Of a DNA stretch of 64,000 nucleotides, positions 36,399 to 48,369 are shown piece by piece. The notes under the pieces were generated by a model that ran no database searches, was not told the origin of the DNA, and saw nothing but the letters and a program-made list of their open reading frames with translations. The number at the start of each line of letters is the position of its first letter. The stretch's first letter is position 1. The stretch covers positions 17,234,180 through 17,298,179 of the forward strand of contig NC_088645.1 in assembly GCF_964019385.1 (NCBI RefSeq). Direction: 5' to 3'. The DNA comes from Sycon ciliatum (taxonomy: Eukaryota > Porifera > Calcarea > Leucosolenida > Sycettidae). The translations under genes and the position numbers were made by a program.

Positions 36399-38585
36399 CT
36401 AAAACGCAGCAGAAACAAGGAAAACACGGGAGCGAAGTACAAGTATTTATTCACTTCACAAATGTGTATACTTTCAACACAGCGATCGACATATCTTTCA
36501 ATCTCTCTTGTATACTACAGCGATCGACATATCTTTCAATCTCTTTTGTATACTATCAATAAATAATCTGCGAGGAGACATCAATAAGACTTAGTGGTGC
36601 TCGTATTTGTTATCTATTTTGGGAAAAAGACAGGCACATATGGATAGGAGTTACTTTTTTGAAGTAAAATTAGCTGTCCACCACTATATTTAGATACAGT
36701 CAGAAAGTGCAACAGCTAGGCACTAAACCTGACAGTGTACTGACTCCTGACACATATTAAACAATAATGTTATTGACTCGACATCCGAGTTTCAAATCCA
36801 TTCTTCATTCATTCCATAGAACAGGACAACATAAACGGGACTCAAACCTAGAATAGTAGAAATGCATATTGGTGCTTGCATACTTGGTCACCGCCCATGA
36901 GAAGACTTTCTGAGATATAGAGGATTGATAAATTGTCCAGTGTAACAAGGGGGGGGGGGGAATCAAATTTTCGAAAATGAAAGTTTACGGCAGATGGCTT
37001 CGCCTTAAATACAGCTGTGAAATTTACTAACCATCTTTCGTTGAAGAATGAGCCATCATCACGCAGTGATGTAAATAACGAGACAGTATCTAGAACACGA
37101 TGAAGTTTCTTTCCACGTGAAACCAAAATCTGGCAGCATTCGGCATGAGGGTCTTCGGCAGTCTATCCAGGATGTGATCAACACGATCTTAGACTGAACT
37201 GTCCCTCGAACGAAGGCAACTTGAAGATTATCTGCACGAAAAACATACTTAGTAAGTAAGCACTTTGCAGGCCACCAGCATGACTCATAGATTCACACGT
37301 ACCTGCAGGGGTGTTGCACTACATGTACTGCACATACTGCAGATCCATTTTGCCACACCAGCAATCTTATGCACGCACAAGTATAAACAATGGAGAATGG
37401 TTCTGCACACGACAGCTGTAGAGTCATGGCTGTAACTCCTAACCAGCTGTTCTCTTACAAAATGTGTACAACATCGACTGTCACACTTCCTACAAAAAGC
37501 GAAATGGGTATGTTCGACACGTTATTGGAAGCTATCAATGATGACCTCGCCCAATGTGCCTTCTGGTTTGCCAAAGACTTGCAGTACACGTCTGTCTAGT
37601 TGTTTGGAACACGAGCGAGTCATGATGTCTAATGAAAGGTCCTGAACAGATGGCAATATGTTGAGGTCAGGCACCGCGTTTTTCCGCAGCTCAGTGACGG
37701 TGGATTTTACACGTATCCATCCCTACAGGATCAATGGCTCTCTGTTTCACTCTATTGTGTATCAATATGATTACATTTTAGGTGCAGCATGTACGATTGC
37801 TGTCCAAATGGCTACTGATGGCTATACAGGTCCTTGGGCATCAGTGGGACTGCAGCCGCTTGGCCCTGATGTGAATCGTGTGGTTTACCATCTGTGCACC
37901 ATGCTTGGTTAGCGTCTCTAACAATACAGAATAGCTCATTTAAGTACGTTTATTACCCACACGCACTGATAGCAAGTGGAAGTTGTGGTTTCCGAGCTGC
38001 TGCGGCTGGATCATATCAAGTGTTTTGTAACAGGATTTGTAATCTGCCAACTTTTGCAACAATGCATTTATACCAGGCGGCCCCGCAAAGCGGGATTGTA
38101 GAAAATTCTGTTACAATATTGGTAGATGGCAGGCAGTGCAAGGGATTAAAGTTAAGGCCAATGATCCTAACTAATGCTGCTGTACCCTTGTAGGGCTTGG
38201 CTGTGCGCAGGTAGTCAAATGACTGCCAGGACCGGACGGTCCTGCTGTATGCTGGGGCCAATTGGCTTGGCTGCTGGACACAATGTGTCTATGCTGGGAC
38301 CAGCTGGTCCTGCTGCTGGGCAGCCCGTGCCACCAGTGCTTGAAAGCTCATGCAGGGAAGTTTTCGAAACTTCATTCAGCTGAGGGGCTTTGCTTACTTT
38401 CTCCCTGTCTGGAGGCGCTAGAACTTAGAAGTGGGTTGTGATCGGCGGGAGAAAATTCGCACAACACTGCTGATATGGCAAACCAAGGTGCTCAAACAAA
38501 TTTGTTTGCATAGAAAGGTCTCGCTGCTGTTCGTTGCCAGCAAGGCTGCGAGTCCTATGCTTGCGCAAATGCCATTTTCCCGCGC
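36399..38585. other. Copy B of the 528-2650 region, including degenerate gene-like segment
   Basis: Collinear with copy A. Retains the VFG / GTLGEVIID and YSHD / WICS minus-strand blocks (37390-37640) in broken form. Poly-G run near 36950-36960. Confidence 0.5.
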
Positions 38586-39313
38586 TTGGGGACGATGACA
38601 GCTAGCGTTGCGGACTGCCTGTGAGGCGCTGGCCGCTAGTGCTTCTGTGCCATGATAACTTGTCCATGTCCACAGATTGAGTTTACAATCATGTAAAACA
38701 ATGTACATGTACGAGTACATGTATATTTTTTTGAGGCACCAGAGATAGTGCGTGGATGTTACCACTTCTACTCAACAAACTCATACTTCGAGTAGCTATG
38801 ACCATTCTGCTGCCTGTTCTGCCACCACGCCCTACCTAAACACAAGCATAGTAATGTACATTGTATACATGAAGTACACGCCAAACCCTTTCGACACGTC
38901 ATTTGAATAGGTGAGTGTTTACACATGCCTCATCTCAAGTAACGTTCACTGCACAAGTCATGGTCATTCTCAGCTACCGTGACCTCTGAGGCCATCGTCA
39001 GAGTTAAAGATGGCAAGATTCGAATAAAATTGATATGCAATAGGTTTGGGCCAAAAGAAATCGGTGCAAAGAATGCAATATTGTGTGTAGGTATATTCAA
39101 GTTACATGCAAGTCGACAAAAAGCCAGCATACGTGTGTGTGTAAAAGGGGAAGGTTGGCATTCTTTCATCGACCACTGAAATGTCTGTTGAGAAGAAGGA
39201 GCACAGTTGTGTAACCTAAGGGGGGGGGGGGGGGGGGGGGCGTGTATGGCAAATGACCCAGTACGGATGGATAGAGTGAATAATAAGGTTGTGCTTGCTT
39301 TGTGGGTAGTGCT

Positions 39314-41700
39314 TCACAAATCCATAGGAACGAGGTATTCCGATGGTAAACGGTTCCGTAGCGATGTGATGTTGTGATCGCTTAGGGAGTTGCTGTGATC
39401 CTCTTCTGGCAGGGCCGGTGGAAGGGCAGTGGTGGCTGGAGTGATTTCTCCCGATGTATCTTGCAACGATTTCCCCAGCGCTGGAAACTTCAGGTTCGAA
39501 TAGGGCGCTTCTGCGAAGCGAGTATCGCTTTGGTTCATTGTGCTAATAGCAGCAGACTCACCTTTAGTGTTGAGTGTATCAAAAGCAGAGTCCGACTCAT
39601 GGACCATACCTGGGATTGGACCAAACCTACTGGCCACTACCGCACTAGGATTTGAGGGACTGGTATCAACTTCTAACTCAGCATAGTCGTTCACCATGTC
39701 CTCAATGCCAGCGTCTGTGGGGGGAGTCGTGATATACTCGTACGCATGCATACTGGGCTGTGTAGACGTGATTTTCGTCTCCACTGTGCGGTCTTCTCCG
39801 GGTTGTGGTGTTTCTATTGGCGCTGCTGGTCCACACACTGCATACACGCGAATGACGCCGTCATCATGCGCCTGCTCGTATCGCAGGGCGCTATCCGCTA
39901 ATAAGTCACGTGACAGTACTTTACCGGGGTCTACACCTGTTGCGTGATGGTGGTCTCGTGCGGGCGTCTCCGACCTGCAATGGTTGGTGCTCAATTCCGT
40001 GCTGCCATCGATATGGATCAGTGTCCTTTCAGGAGACTGCCTTCGCTTGCGGTGCACTAGACATACAACCACAAGCAGTAGGATTATGACCACTCCAGAG
40101 AGGGTAAGAATGATGTTCAAATTGGAATTACCTGAAACAATGGCTGGTCTAGATGCCGTTGTCGATACGGACGTGGAAACTACAGGATATGGGCGAGACG
40201 ATGATGTCTTCGGTGTTGCTACTGTAGATATTGGGCTGAGTATGGAGTCAGAAGACTGAAGTGGAGTAGCAGTAGTGGCAGTGCTCGTGGCTGCTATTGC
40301 ACGTGTTCGGTCGGGTAGGAAGGTAGAAGATTGAGTTGGAGTAGCAGTAGTGGTAGGACTCGTGGCTATATCAGCTATCTGACGGGTTTGTTCAGATTGA
40401 ATGTTCTGTAGTGTCGGATTTGCGGTAGATGTACGCACAGTTGTTACCATGGTAGGTAGGGGTTGCACCGTGCTGCCATCCTCAGTTGGGATGTGTTCAT
40501 CAGTAGTCGAGGCTGAGAGACAGGAACAGAAGTTATGATCAACTGGTCAGTATCATTACATACATGCATGAATGTCTCGGTAGTGTCCTCAACAGCGATT
40601 ATACTCTATACATGTATCACCAGTACTAGTACATGACTCACGGTATATTATACAGTCAGGTATTATGTACAGTATGTGTCCTGAGACCCAGTATCATATA
40701 CAATACATGTACAGATGTACTGGTAAATGAAATCCGATCACTTGAGTCCAAGACAATGCACAAACTAGTACTGGCACTAGTATACCCATTACGGTGGACA
40801 CCGGATATACAATGTACATGTACATGTTTATACCGTCATGCGAGAGATAGGCAATTCTTGTCTGCTAGGTGCCTCTTAATATCAAAACGCTCATTCAAGT
40901 ACTGTGTTCATAAGCAAATGCATTCCATCATACAGTGGTGGGCCTTTCAGTTTCCTAGGCACATCTAGCCGGTACAAGGTAGATCGTAACAAGAATCTCT
41001 TATTGTAATTCCCGTTGAGTCAGTTGGGTTAAGTAGATTGGCGAGCATAGACACGCACCTGTATAGTGTACCGATATGTAAGGTTCTTCCCAGAGAAGCT
41101 GAATTCCACAATTTCCTCCAAACATCGATTTGCTCACTGTGAACTTCAAGCGCAGCCGATGATGAGCAATGACGGTCAATCTCAGTTCATTGGTGATTGG
41201 GGGGAACCATTCGTGATGCCACTTTCACTCACTAAAGGCACAGGCGAGACATCTGACCATGTGACGCCATTTTCTGATTCCTGCTTGGAAACCTGGACGG
41301 AGCAATCTGAGTCTCTTTCGGTCCGGTATAAAATTTGAGTGATGTTGATGAAGCAGCCACCTGGAAAATTAAATATGGCTGCATAGGATTCGCCGTCCTT
41401 GAGGAAAGTACCAGTATCGTCGGTTAGAGCATTGGGCCCTGTGCGTGTGATGTAGGCATTTGGTCTAGTTGCTGTCACATTTTCTGTGTCTCGACCCAAA
41501 GGCTGGCATGGAAACGACGGGTCTGTTGGTTCTGATCTTGTACACTTGATGTATAGCACGACAGCATTGAGTAAGAGGAACCATCCCGATCCACATGACC
41601 GAAACTCTGCAGGATAGGTCAAAACACAAACGAATACCTCGTATTGATTGTCCGCTCAAAGCCCTACACAATTGACTCCGTATTGGTACTTACCCCGCAT
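39314..41700 (-). CDS. G2': receptor-like protein, copy B of G2 (frameshift in exon 2)
   Basis: Exon 1 ends ATG CGG G (41700-41694) before GTAAGT. Exon 2 (41059-41606) gives MREFRSC and WFLLLNAVVLYI, then the cysteine ectodomain. Exon 3 (39314-40512) is the same length as in G2: Ser/Thr/Pro stalk with two TTTATPTQSS-like repeats, TM helix (NIILTLSGVVIILLLVVV), HRKRR, and a tail with YEYI, DYAEL, PYSNL and SEYLVPMDL. Exon 2 lacks one A relative to G2 next to a G6 run (near 41200), which shifts the frame and gives a stop at 41182. G2 carries a different lesion nearby, so neither copy is intact as given, although exon 3 is open in both. Confidence 0.75.
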
Positions 41701-42984
41701 AGTCTTCTCTGATCGTTGTACGCTCTGCTGAAGTGTTGGTTACTTGAAACGCAGTGGCTACCACACAGCACAGAGTGATGATTACTGTTGATGAGAAAAG
41801 AGCCTGACAGATTTTAAATGAATGTATTGCTGTCCGGAGATTGAATATAAATATTGGAAAGTTCCTCGTGTAGTAATTCTCTCTGCGTCGAGACAAGGAC
41901 TTTGCAGAAGGCGATTCGAGCTATGCCTCATCAAGACCATCTCTGGTCTTCAGCATCGGGTGGCAGCTTTAGCACTAGACTAGAGTGGGGTGAATAGAAC
42001 CGAGCACATGCCACTCCGGTAGTGTGTGTATAGCGGTGAATGGCGATAAATCCTGTTTTCCGTGCAGGAGGATACTGGACGGCAGGTACTACACGTAGGT
42101 GTACGAAGTAAGTTCAACAAGGACGCGACACGACTTGGTGTCATTCACAGACTGCGACAAACACAACACTGCGAACCGGAGACGTGGTGACTCTGAGACC
42201 CTTCATGTAACTACATGTACATGTATGTACATGTTTAAAATTCATGTACATGTACGCTATGACCATTCCAAAGTTATGCATGCCATCCCTTTAAACAAAG
42301 TGTGTGACCATCCCTTTAAAATTAAATATGCTAGTTTGTAAACCTAATACTCTGCAATCATATCGTGCAATAACGTTTCGCGAAAGGGACAATATTGACA
42401 CTAACACTCTCCTGCTTTTCAGCACAGCGTTCAGTACAGACGACAGTCGGTTTTGCGCATCCAGTGTGCAAGATTGACTCGCTGTTAGACTGTGGTCACG
42501 GCTGGCCGCTAGGAGAAAATGGTACATGTATTAGCAGTTTGTTTTGCAATAAGCTTGGAGAAGTGGTGCTCCTCGCCTGAGTCGCCTGCCATCGTCACCG
42601 GTGCCTCCTCAAATACCCACTAAGAATTCTTAGATACATGTAGGTTTCCAGGGGTGGAAAGCATCTTCCCGCAAACTGGGACTAGAGCTGTTGAAATCAT
42701 GTTTGGATTACCAATGCTCCCACAGTCCCACTGCTTTGCCAAGAATACAGTCATGATTTGATTTGCAACTACAGTCTGTATATACATGTATATACGTGTA
42801 CTACTAGTAACTAACTTAGAAGTTGCGACTTCGGCGGTAATAGTCATGAAGTTGATTGTTCCAACTAGGAATACACGCTTCTTGCCGAACTTGACACTTG
42901 ACTGACTCACGACTGCCATCCGGAGCACACCAGGAGCACGTCGCACCTTCCACTCGGCAAACCTGCAAGAAAGCACCACTCCCT

Positions 42985-43030
42985 GCTCAATACACGGTGT
43001 TTCGGGGAATTCACCCCTCATCAGTTGAGC
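42985..43030 (-). ncRNA. Type I hammerhead ribozyme
   Basis: Minus strand: stem I strand GCTCAA; core CTGATGA; stem II GGGG-TGAATT-CCCC; core GAA; stem III ACA-CCG-TGT; residue A17; stem I partner TTGAGC. All invariant core bases are present and both stem I strands pair over 6 bp. Predicted cleavage follows the GTA triplet. The 3-bp stem III is typical of retroelement hammerheads, which usually act as dimers. Identical in core to 43526-43571. Confidence 0.85.
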
Positions 43031-43525
43031 TTGAGTAGGCTGAGGAAGATTGTGCCTGAAAAGCACCACTTATAGAAACACCGTGTATTAAGCAGGGAGT
43101 GGGGCTTTCTTGCAGGTTTGCCGAGTGGAAGGTGCGACGTGCTCCTCGTGTGCTCAGGATGGCAGTCGTGAGTCAGTCAAGTGTCAAGTTCGGCAAGAAG
43201 CGTGTGTTCCTAGTTGGAACAGTCAACTTCATGACTATTACCGCCGAAGTCGCAACTTCTAAGTTCGTATTGTTGTCCCTCACGCGGACGTGCGACTAGT
43301 TGTTGGAGGTGACAGCGTTGCGAATAGCTATACTGGCTCTCAACGTCTGTTTATCACAACTCCATGAGCGACTCTGACTCACGCTGCTACCTGGAGCTTC
43401 ACGAGGTGTTTGTCGCGCTGGAAACAAAGCGTCTCTGTAAGTTTGTATCCCGGTGATGGTTTGGTGGCCTGGAGAGCAGTATATAAGTGGTGCTTTTCAG
43501 GCACAATCTTCCTCAGCCTACTCAA

Positions 43526-43571
43526 GCTCAACTGATGAGGGGTGAATTCCCCGAAACACCGTGTATTGAGC
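43526..43571 (+). ncRNA. Type I hammerhead ribozyme (direct copy)
   Basis: Plus strand: GCTCAA at 43526-43531, CTGATGA at 43532-43538, stem II 43539-43552, GAA at 43553-43555, stem III 43556-43564, A17 at 43565, TTGAGC at 43566-43571. Predicted self-cleavage lies between 43565 and 43566. The partial unit at 43076 starts at AAACACC, within this motif, and has lost the core. Confidence 0.85.
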
Positions 43572-44282
43572 AGGGAGTGGTGCTTTCTTGCAGGTTTGCC
43601 GAGTGGAAGGTGCGACGTGCTCCTCGTGTGCTCCGGATGGCAGTCGTGAGTCAGTCAAGTGTCAAGTTCGGCAAGAAGCGTGTGTTCCTAGTTGGAACAA
43701 TCAACTTCACTACTAGCAACTGTCTTGTATATGATGGAAACTGACGTTAATTGTAACGAGAAATTACGAAACATCCATTCAGTACCAGCAGTTACTACAT
43801 AAAATTATACAGTTGTCTCTCCCTCTTCAACACGACATTTTGAAAATGATTACGCGCAGTCATTGTTTATAGTCCGTGAAATGACCGAATTTAGAGATAA
43901 TGATGGAATGGTAGTCACTCTGCCTCACAGTCAGCATGATGGGGCGAAATCCTGCGCGCTCACAAACACATGGATAACCTAGTCTTGCATGTCTGCATAC
44001 CAAAGTGCGGTGTTATCACACCAGGAATAGGCAGTAGCGTAACTACCACCATATTACTATAGTACATTTGTGTGACCCTGGCCAGAGCACGTACAGTCAA
44101 CTGTTAGAACAAGCCTTCATCGAACAGCACAATCATACTCACGTCTCCACCAAGCAGACTTATGGCTATGTATGGGAAAATGGCAATCACCAGATGAAGG
44201 AGTGGGGAGAAGTGAAACCATACACACACACCAGTCCTGTGTTATGCACACCACACAATGCCGTAGATAGTGAGACAGGTTA

Positions 44283-45091
44283 GGCTGTACTCACACTACT
44301 TGAAAGTTTGACGCGAATGTCGCGTTCAAAACTAGACAAAAGTACTTGAAAAAGCCTTTCCAAGCACACTGCACTCCAGTGACGACTTGAAACATTTTTG
44401 TCAGCAAATTACCATGGAGAAACATGATTGTCGTGTGGTAGTTTTGCAAATCCCGAGGCTGCGTTCCTTCAATTTTTTGGCGCTCGATGAACTTATTTGA
44501 AATTTTCAGTTCATGAGAAAAATAGAAACAGTTATATCTTGCTTGGATCGTGGAGGTCATTCGACATGCCTCGCGAAGAAGTAGCACATCGTCGACGTCG
44601 ACGGATGAAGAGGTTTCTCTCCACAGCTCGATGAGCTTCTTCTCCAAGTCGTCAGAAAACACTACGAGAGGCATGATGTCGGTACAAAAGCAATGGTACA
44701 AAAGAAATGCGACAGAAACGGCAATCAAAACAACGGGAAGCTACTGGAAGAAAGAAGACGGAAAATACTCGGAAAAAAACACCACAGAATTCAGAAATGA
44801 CAGGCAAAAAAGGAAACTACAAGTATATGTACAGGAGCAGTACGACCACGAGGAAACAAAGCATGAAAAATATTCTGGAGCCTTTCAACGTACAATAGTA
44901 CTCCGGCCTCCTGACCTCACACAGCTTTCCAAACGCCTTGAAAGCAAAAAACCTCGTAGAAGAGGGTTCCGTTTCCGCTGAAACCTTTCAAGCGGCTTTC
45001 AAGGGCTTTTTTCATTTTCGCAACCGTCACCGTGGCAACATTCACACGTAAGTCACTTGTATGCGGTTTTTCAAGTAGTGTGAGTACAGCC
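44283..45091. mobile_element. Harbinger-like DNA transposon, non-autonomous, copy B only
   Basis: Perfect 23-bp terminal inverted repeats beginning GGCTGTACTCACACTACTTG at 44283 and ending with the complement at 45091. Copy A has the empty site (GACAGGTTACTGTTT near 7810). Flanks are TTA (44280-44282) and TAA (45092-45094), consistent with the TWA target of PIF/Harbinger elements. A minus-strand ORF (44728-44291, with an internal MPLVVFSDDLEKKLIELW block) looks like the start of a MADF/Myb-type DNA-binding domain, a usual partner protein in Harbinger-type elements, but no DDE transposase is present. Confidence 0.7.
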
Positions 45092-46544
45092 TAACTGTTT
45101 CAGCTCATGAGGTTTCATGTATTTGTACCGTTACGTGTTCATCATGTTTTAACGTTAGTTTGTAGACATAACCAAAGGTACACGACTGAACTCTTGATCT
45201 TGCACGTGACTCAGTTCTTGACTCGGTGTCTGAGAAAGTTAGCACTGTCTAAGGCGAGAACCGTACATGTTTGGTCTTTGTTTGCGTGTGAATGGAGGGG
45301 GGGGGGGGGGGGGGGGGAGAGCTGAGAGTGTCATCATGTGTCTACTAATATTCTGGAGGTATTCTGGAGACATACATGTACATGTGGGCACATGTACACT
45401 TACTTTGTACCTGAATGACTGTACATTGTACAATAATGATCATTCTGTGTACATCTACATTGTATTTGATTGTGTCTGGCGGCTGACCTACTGAACGAGG
45501 GCATGACCTTAAGAGGAAGCGAGGAGTTAATGACCAGACGACTCTCCTCTTTCCTCCCCTTGCCTGGTGAAAATGTATACTTGCACCGAACAACGTAGGC
45601 GAAATGTTGTGTAGCTTTTGTGAAGCATTTCAGTGATCATCACACAATTACATGTGCATGATTGTATAATCATTGAATCTCAAGATAAGGCGGTTAACTG
45701 TGCCGGAGGACCACTAAAACCAGTACAGTAGATATCTTTCCCAATACCCAGAATAGCGCTAACCTACTGTATGGGAGTAGTGTAGCACATTTTCAGCCTA
45801 CCTCCTTTCATGAAAACTGAACAGCCATCTTGGATAGGATTCGCTGTATATGTACATGACATTGTACGTGAACTACGTCATTATCTTAACCTAGCAATCA
45901 TCAAGGCTTGGGATTCCCTCGACAGGCATCAATCAATGTTGGTGTTTGCCTTTTTAGAACCAATCATGAATCACATTTAAAAAAATTAATGAAATGAAGG
46001 TCAGTTTAAACCTACAGTACAACAAGTAACGTTATACCAAGTAAGAGATACAAAATCAAAGTAGTAGCAGTGGTGAGGAACGTGAAAGTACTAATACCAA
46101 AATATGTAAGGGATGAAGTGGAAAAGTATGGGAAGCAATCCTGGCACAGTAAGATAAAACGCTCGCAAATCACTGTTATGCAATTTAAGACTAATTACAT
46201 CATACATATTATTATGTGGCCGCTGGTATTTGCTTCGTACTCGTGCCCATGTAGAATTTGAAACAGAATTTTATCATAGCACAAGGTCACTGAGGTTACT
46301 TGTACAACGTGGAAATGTGAAAACACGAAAACACTCAAGTCATGCAGCAAACAACATGCAGACATGTATTGTGTACATGTATTGTGTGCAGTATACATGC
46401 AATTTTCAAATTTGGACTTCACGGAGAATTTCAAAATGTTAGGAAATTTGAGTATACATGTATGTACGGATATGTGTTTGTCTGTTTAGGGTGTTGGTAC
46501 CCCGTTGTGAACCTTTGCTTCGGATGAGGCTGCAGTATTGGACA

Positions 46545-48328
46545 TTAGCAATCAGAAGGCTCAAGATAGTCTGATGGCGTCGTTACTCTCCGTGAAGATG
46601 GATGGTTACTGACAGGCTGGGAATGTGGCACAGAGTAGGTGTCGTTTGGCAGTGAAGGTGGTGCTGGACCTGGAGTACCATGTACACGAGGGCACGTAGC
46701 CGATAGTACACGAGAAGAACTCTCTATGTAAGTATATTGGCTTTGAAGGTTTGAGGAATTCACCACGCTGCGTTGGATTACAGGCTGAGTATATCGTTCC
46801 GCATCCGGATTTTCACCCACGCGGCTTGTCGCTGCACCAAAAATCGATGCGTCTGTAGTATCCGGCGGAATACGGTGCCCGGAGCGTACTATTAGTATGT
46901 TGGAAGGGGCTGTAGCTTCACTATACATTTGCTCTCCACGATGCCCGTCTCTTTCAGGAACTGTAGCATACTCGCGTGGTACACCAACCACAGCCACAGT
47001 ATATTCATTAGTGACTGGATTGGAAGGCTGATGGGATAACTGCATCTCCTCACGGTCAGCACGAAACCTAGCACTCACCGCCACCTGTCCTTCCGATGTT
47101 GTTGCTGGGCGTGCGGTGATTTCATTTCTGTGGAAGAATTTGGCTATCTGTCGTCGTTTCCAGAGGCCCACCGCAAGCAGCAGAGTCATGAGCATAAGGC
47201 CAATGACTAATAACGACACTAGTATAGTGACAGAGCTGCTGGATGTGTTTGAGCCTGGCATCATTGTATCCGACTGTGTTGTAGCTGGTATGGCGATAGG
47301 CGATGTGACATTGTGTGGCGCGCTAGAAGTTCTAAGATGTGTGGTGCGATGACTGGCGTATTCTGTGGGTGGTAATGACGGGTATGATGGGAATTTCTCA
47401 CGGGTCTCAGAGCTGGTGGTAGCAGGTGCAGTACCTGTGTGTTGAAGTGAAGTTGTAGGAGATTGTGTTGGACTGGAAGCTGGATTACGGAGAAAATCGG
47501 ACGCAAGAATACATTAAATGAATGTCGCTGTGTTGAGCATATTTCCCGCATGAAAGAAAGAGCAATTCTCAAAGTGTTCATGCATAGATGGCTTGTTCAC
47601 TGACCATCTATGATTGACCAATCTAACTTTCGTCCGCAATCCCCATCTCGATGCGCCTTGCAGACAGAGGCAATTGTATGACCCGTTTTGGTGTTCACAG
47701 GAACTCCACACAAACCCTTTTGTAACAATTGGCCATGCAGATCGATTGCATATCTTGTCTTTTCCCAAGACGCATTTATTCTTGGGAAAGGTTGGTGGAG
47801 CATAATAATTAAGACGTATTGATCTTCAAGGCAAGATACGAAGAGCAATCAGCTACGATGCATGATAATTGATACCAGATTGAATGCTGCACTCTGATGA
47901 TCACTAAAAGGCGTGAAACTTAAAATTACAGCTACACAGCCTTTTGCCTCTTTTGGGTGTGATAGCAGATTATGTCGCAAGAATATTCACAATCAATTAC
48001 TGCGCTGGGAAGTAGTATGTTGTCCTGTCAACATACTTCAACCTACATACACATTGTATTTCGAGAGCATGTCCGTTAGCGATCACATTGTTTTACTGTT
48101 TCCCCTGGTGAACACTAAATCTGGCTAAAGGGACACTCAACGTCGCCAATGGCATTTACCTTCGGCCAAATACATATCGATCCAGATAATTCAGATACTC
48201 TCCGGATGAGTCTCAATAAGTATATATTATAATGTTAGCATGTACTTCACTATTCACATACCCAATTCGAGAGTAGAAGTGAAAGATAATGATACTGAGA
48301 CTAGGACTGATGAGAGAGAGAGAGAGAA

Positions 48329-48369
<41 letters not shown>

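Larger units (their letters stand above)
42812..43709. mobile_element. Composite element with hammerhead ribozymes, copy B only
   Basis: Absent from copy A (about 7225). Flanked by CTACTAGTAAC (42801-42811) and CTACTAGCAAC (43710-43720), a candidate 11-bp target duplication. It consists of a ~260-bp unit in inverse orientation (42812-43075), a direct partial unit (43076-43262) starting inside the ribozyme, a spacer (43263-43482) and a second direct unit (43483-43709). Units run from TATAAGTGGTGCTTTTCAGG through the ribozyme to GTTGGAACAATCAACTTC. Full hammerhead motifs occur in the first and last units. Penelope-like elements are known to carry hammerheads in their terminal pseudo-LTRs, often partly inverted, so this may be a non-autonomous Penelope relative or a retrozyme-like element. 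It encodes no protein. Confidence 0.75.
35871..47072 (+). repeat. Segmental duplication, copy B (partner: 1-10311)
   Basis: Collinear with 1-10311 in direct orientation, with high identity by eye throughout coding and non-coding parts. Paired landmarks: ectodomain exon 18-527 / 35889-36398; G2 tail exon 3757-4955 / 39314-40512 (same length); G2 exon 2 5502-6051 / 41059-41606; G3 tail 9785-10311 / 46545-47072. The right break is sharp at CCTAGCAC. The left break is outside the window for copy A. Copy-specific insertions are listed separately. Confidence 0.9.
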
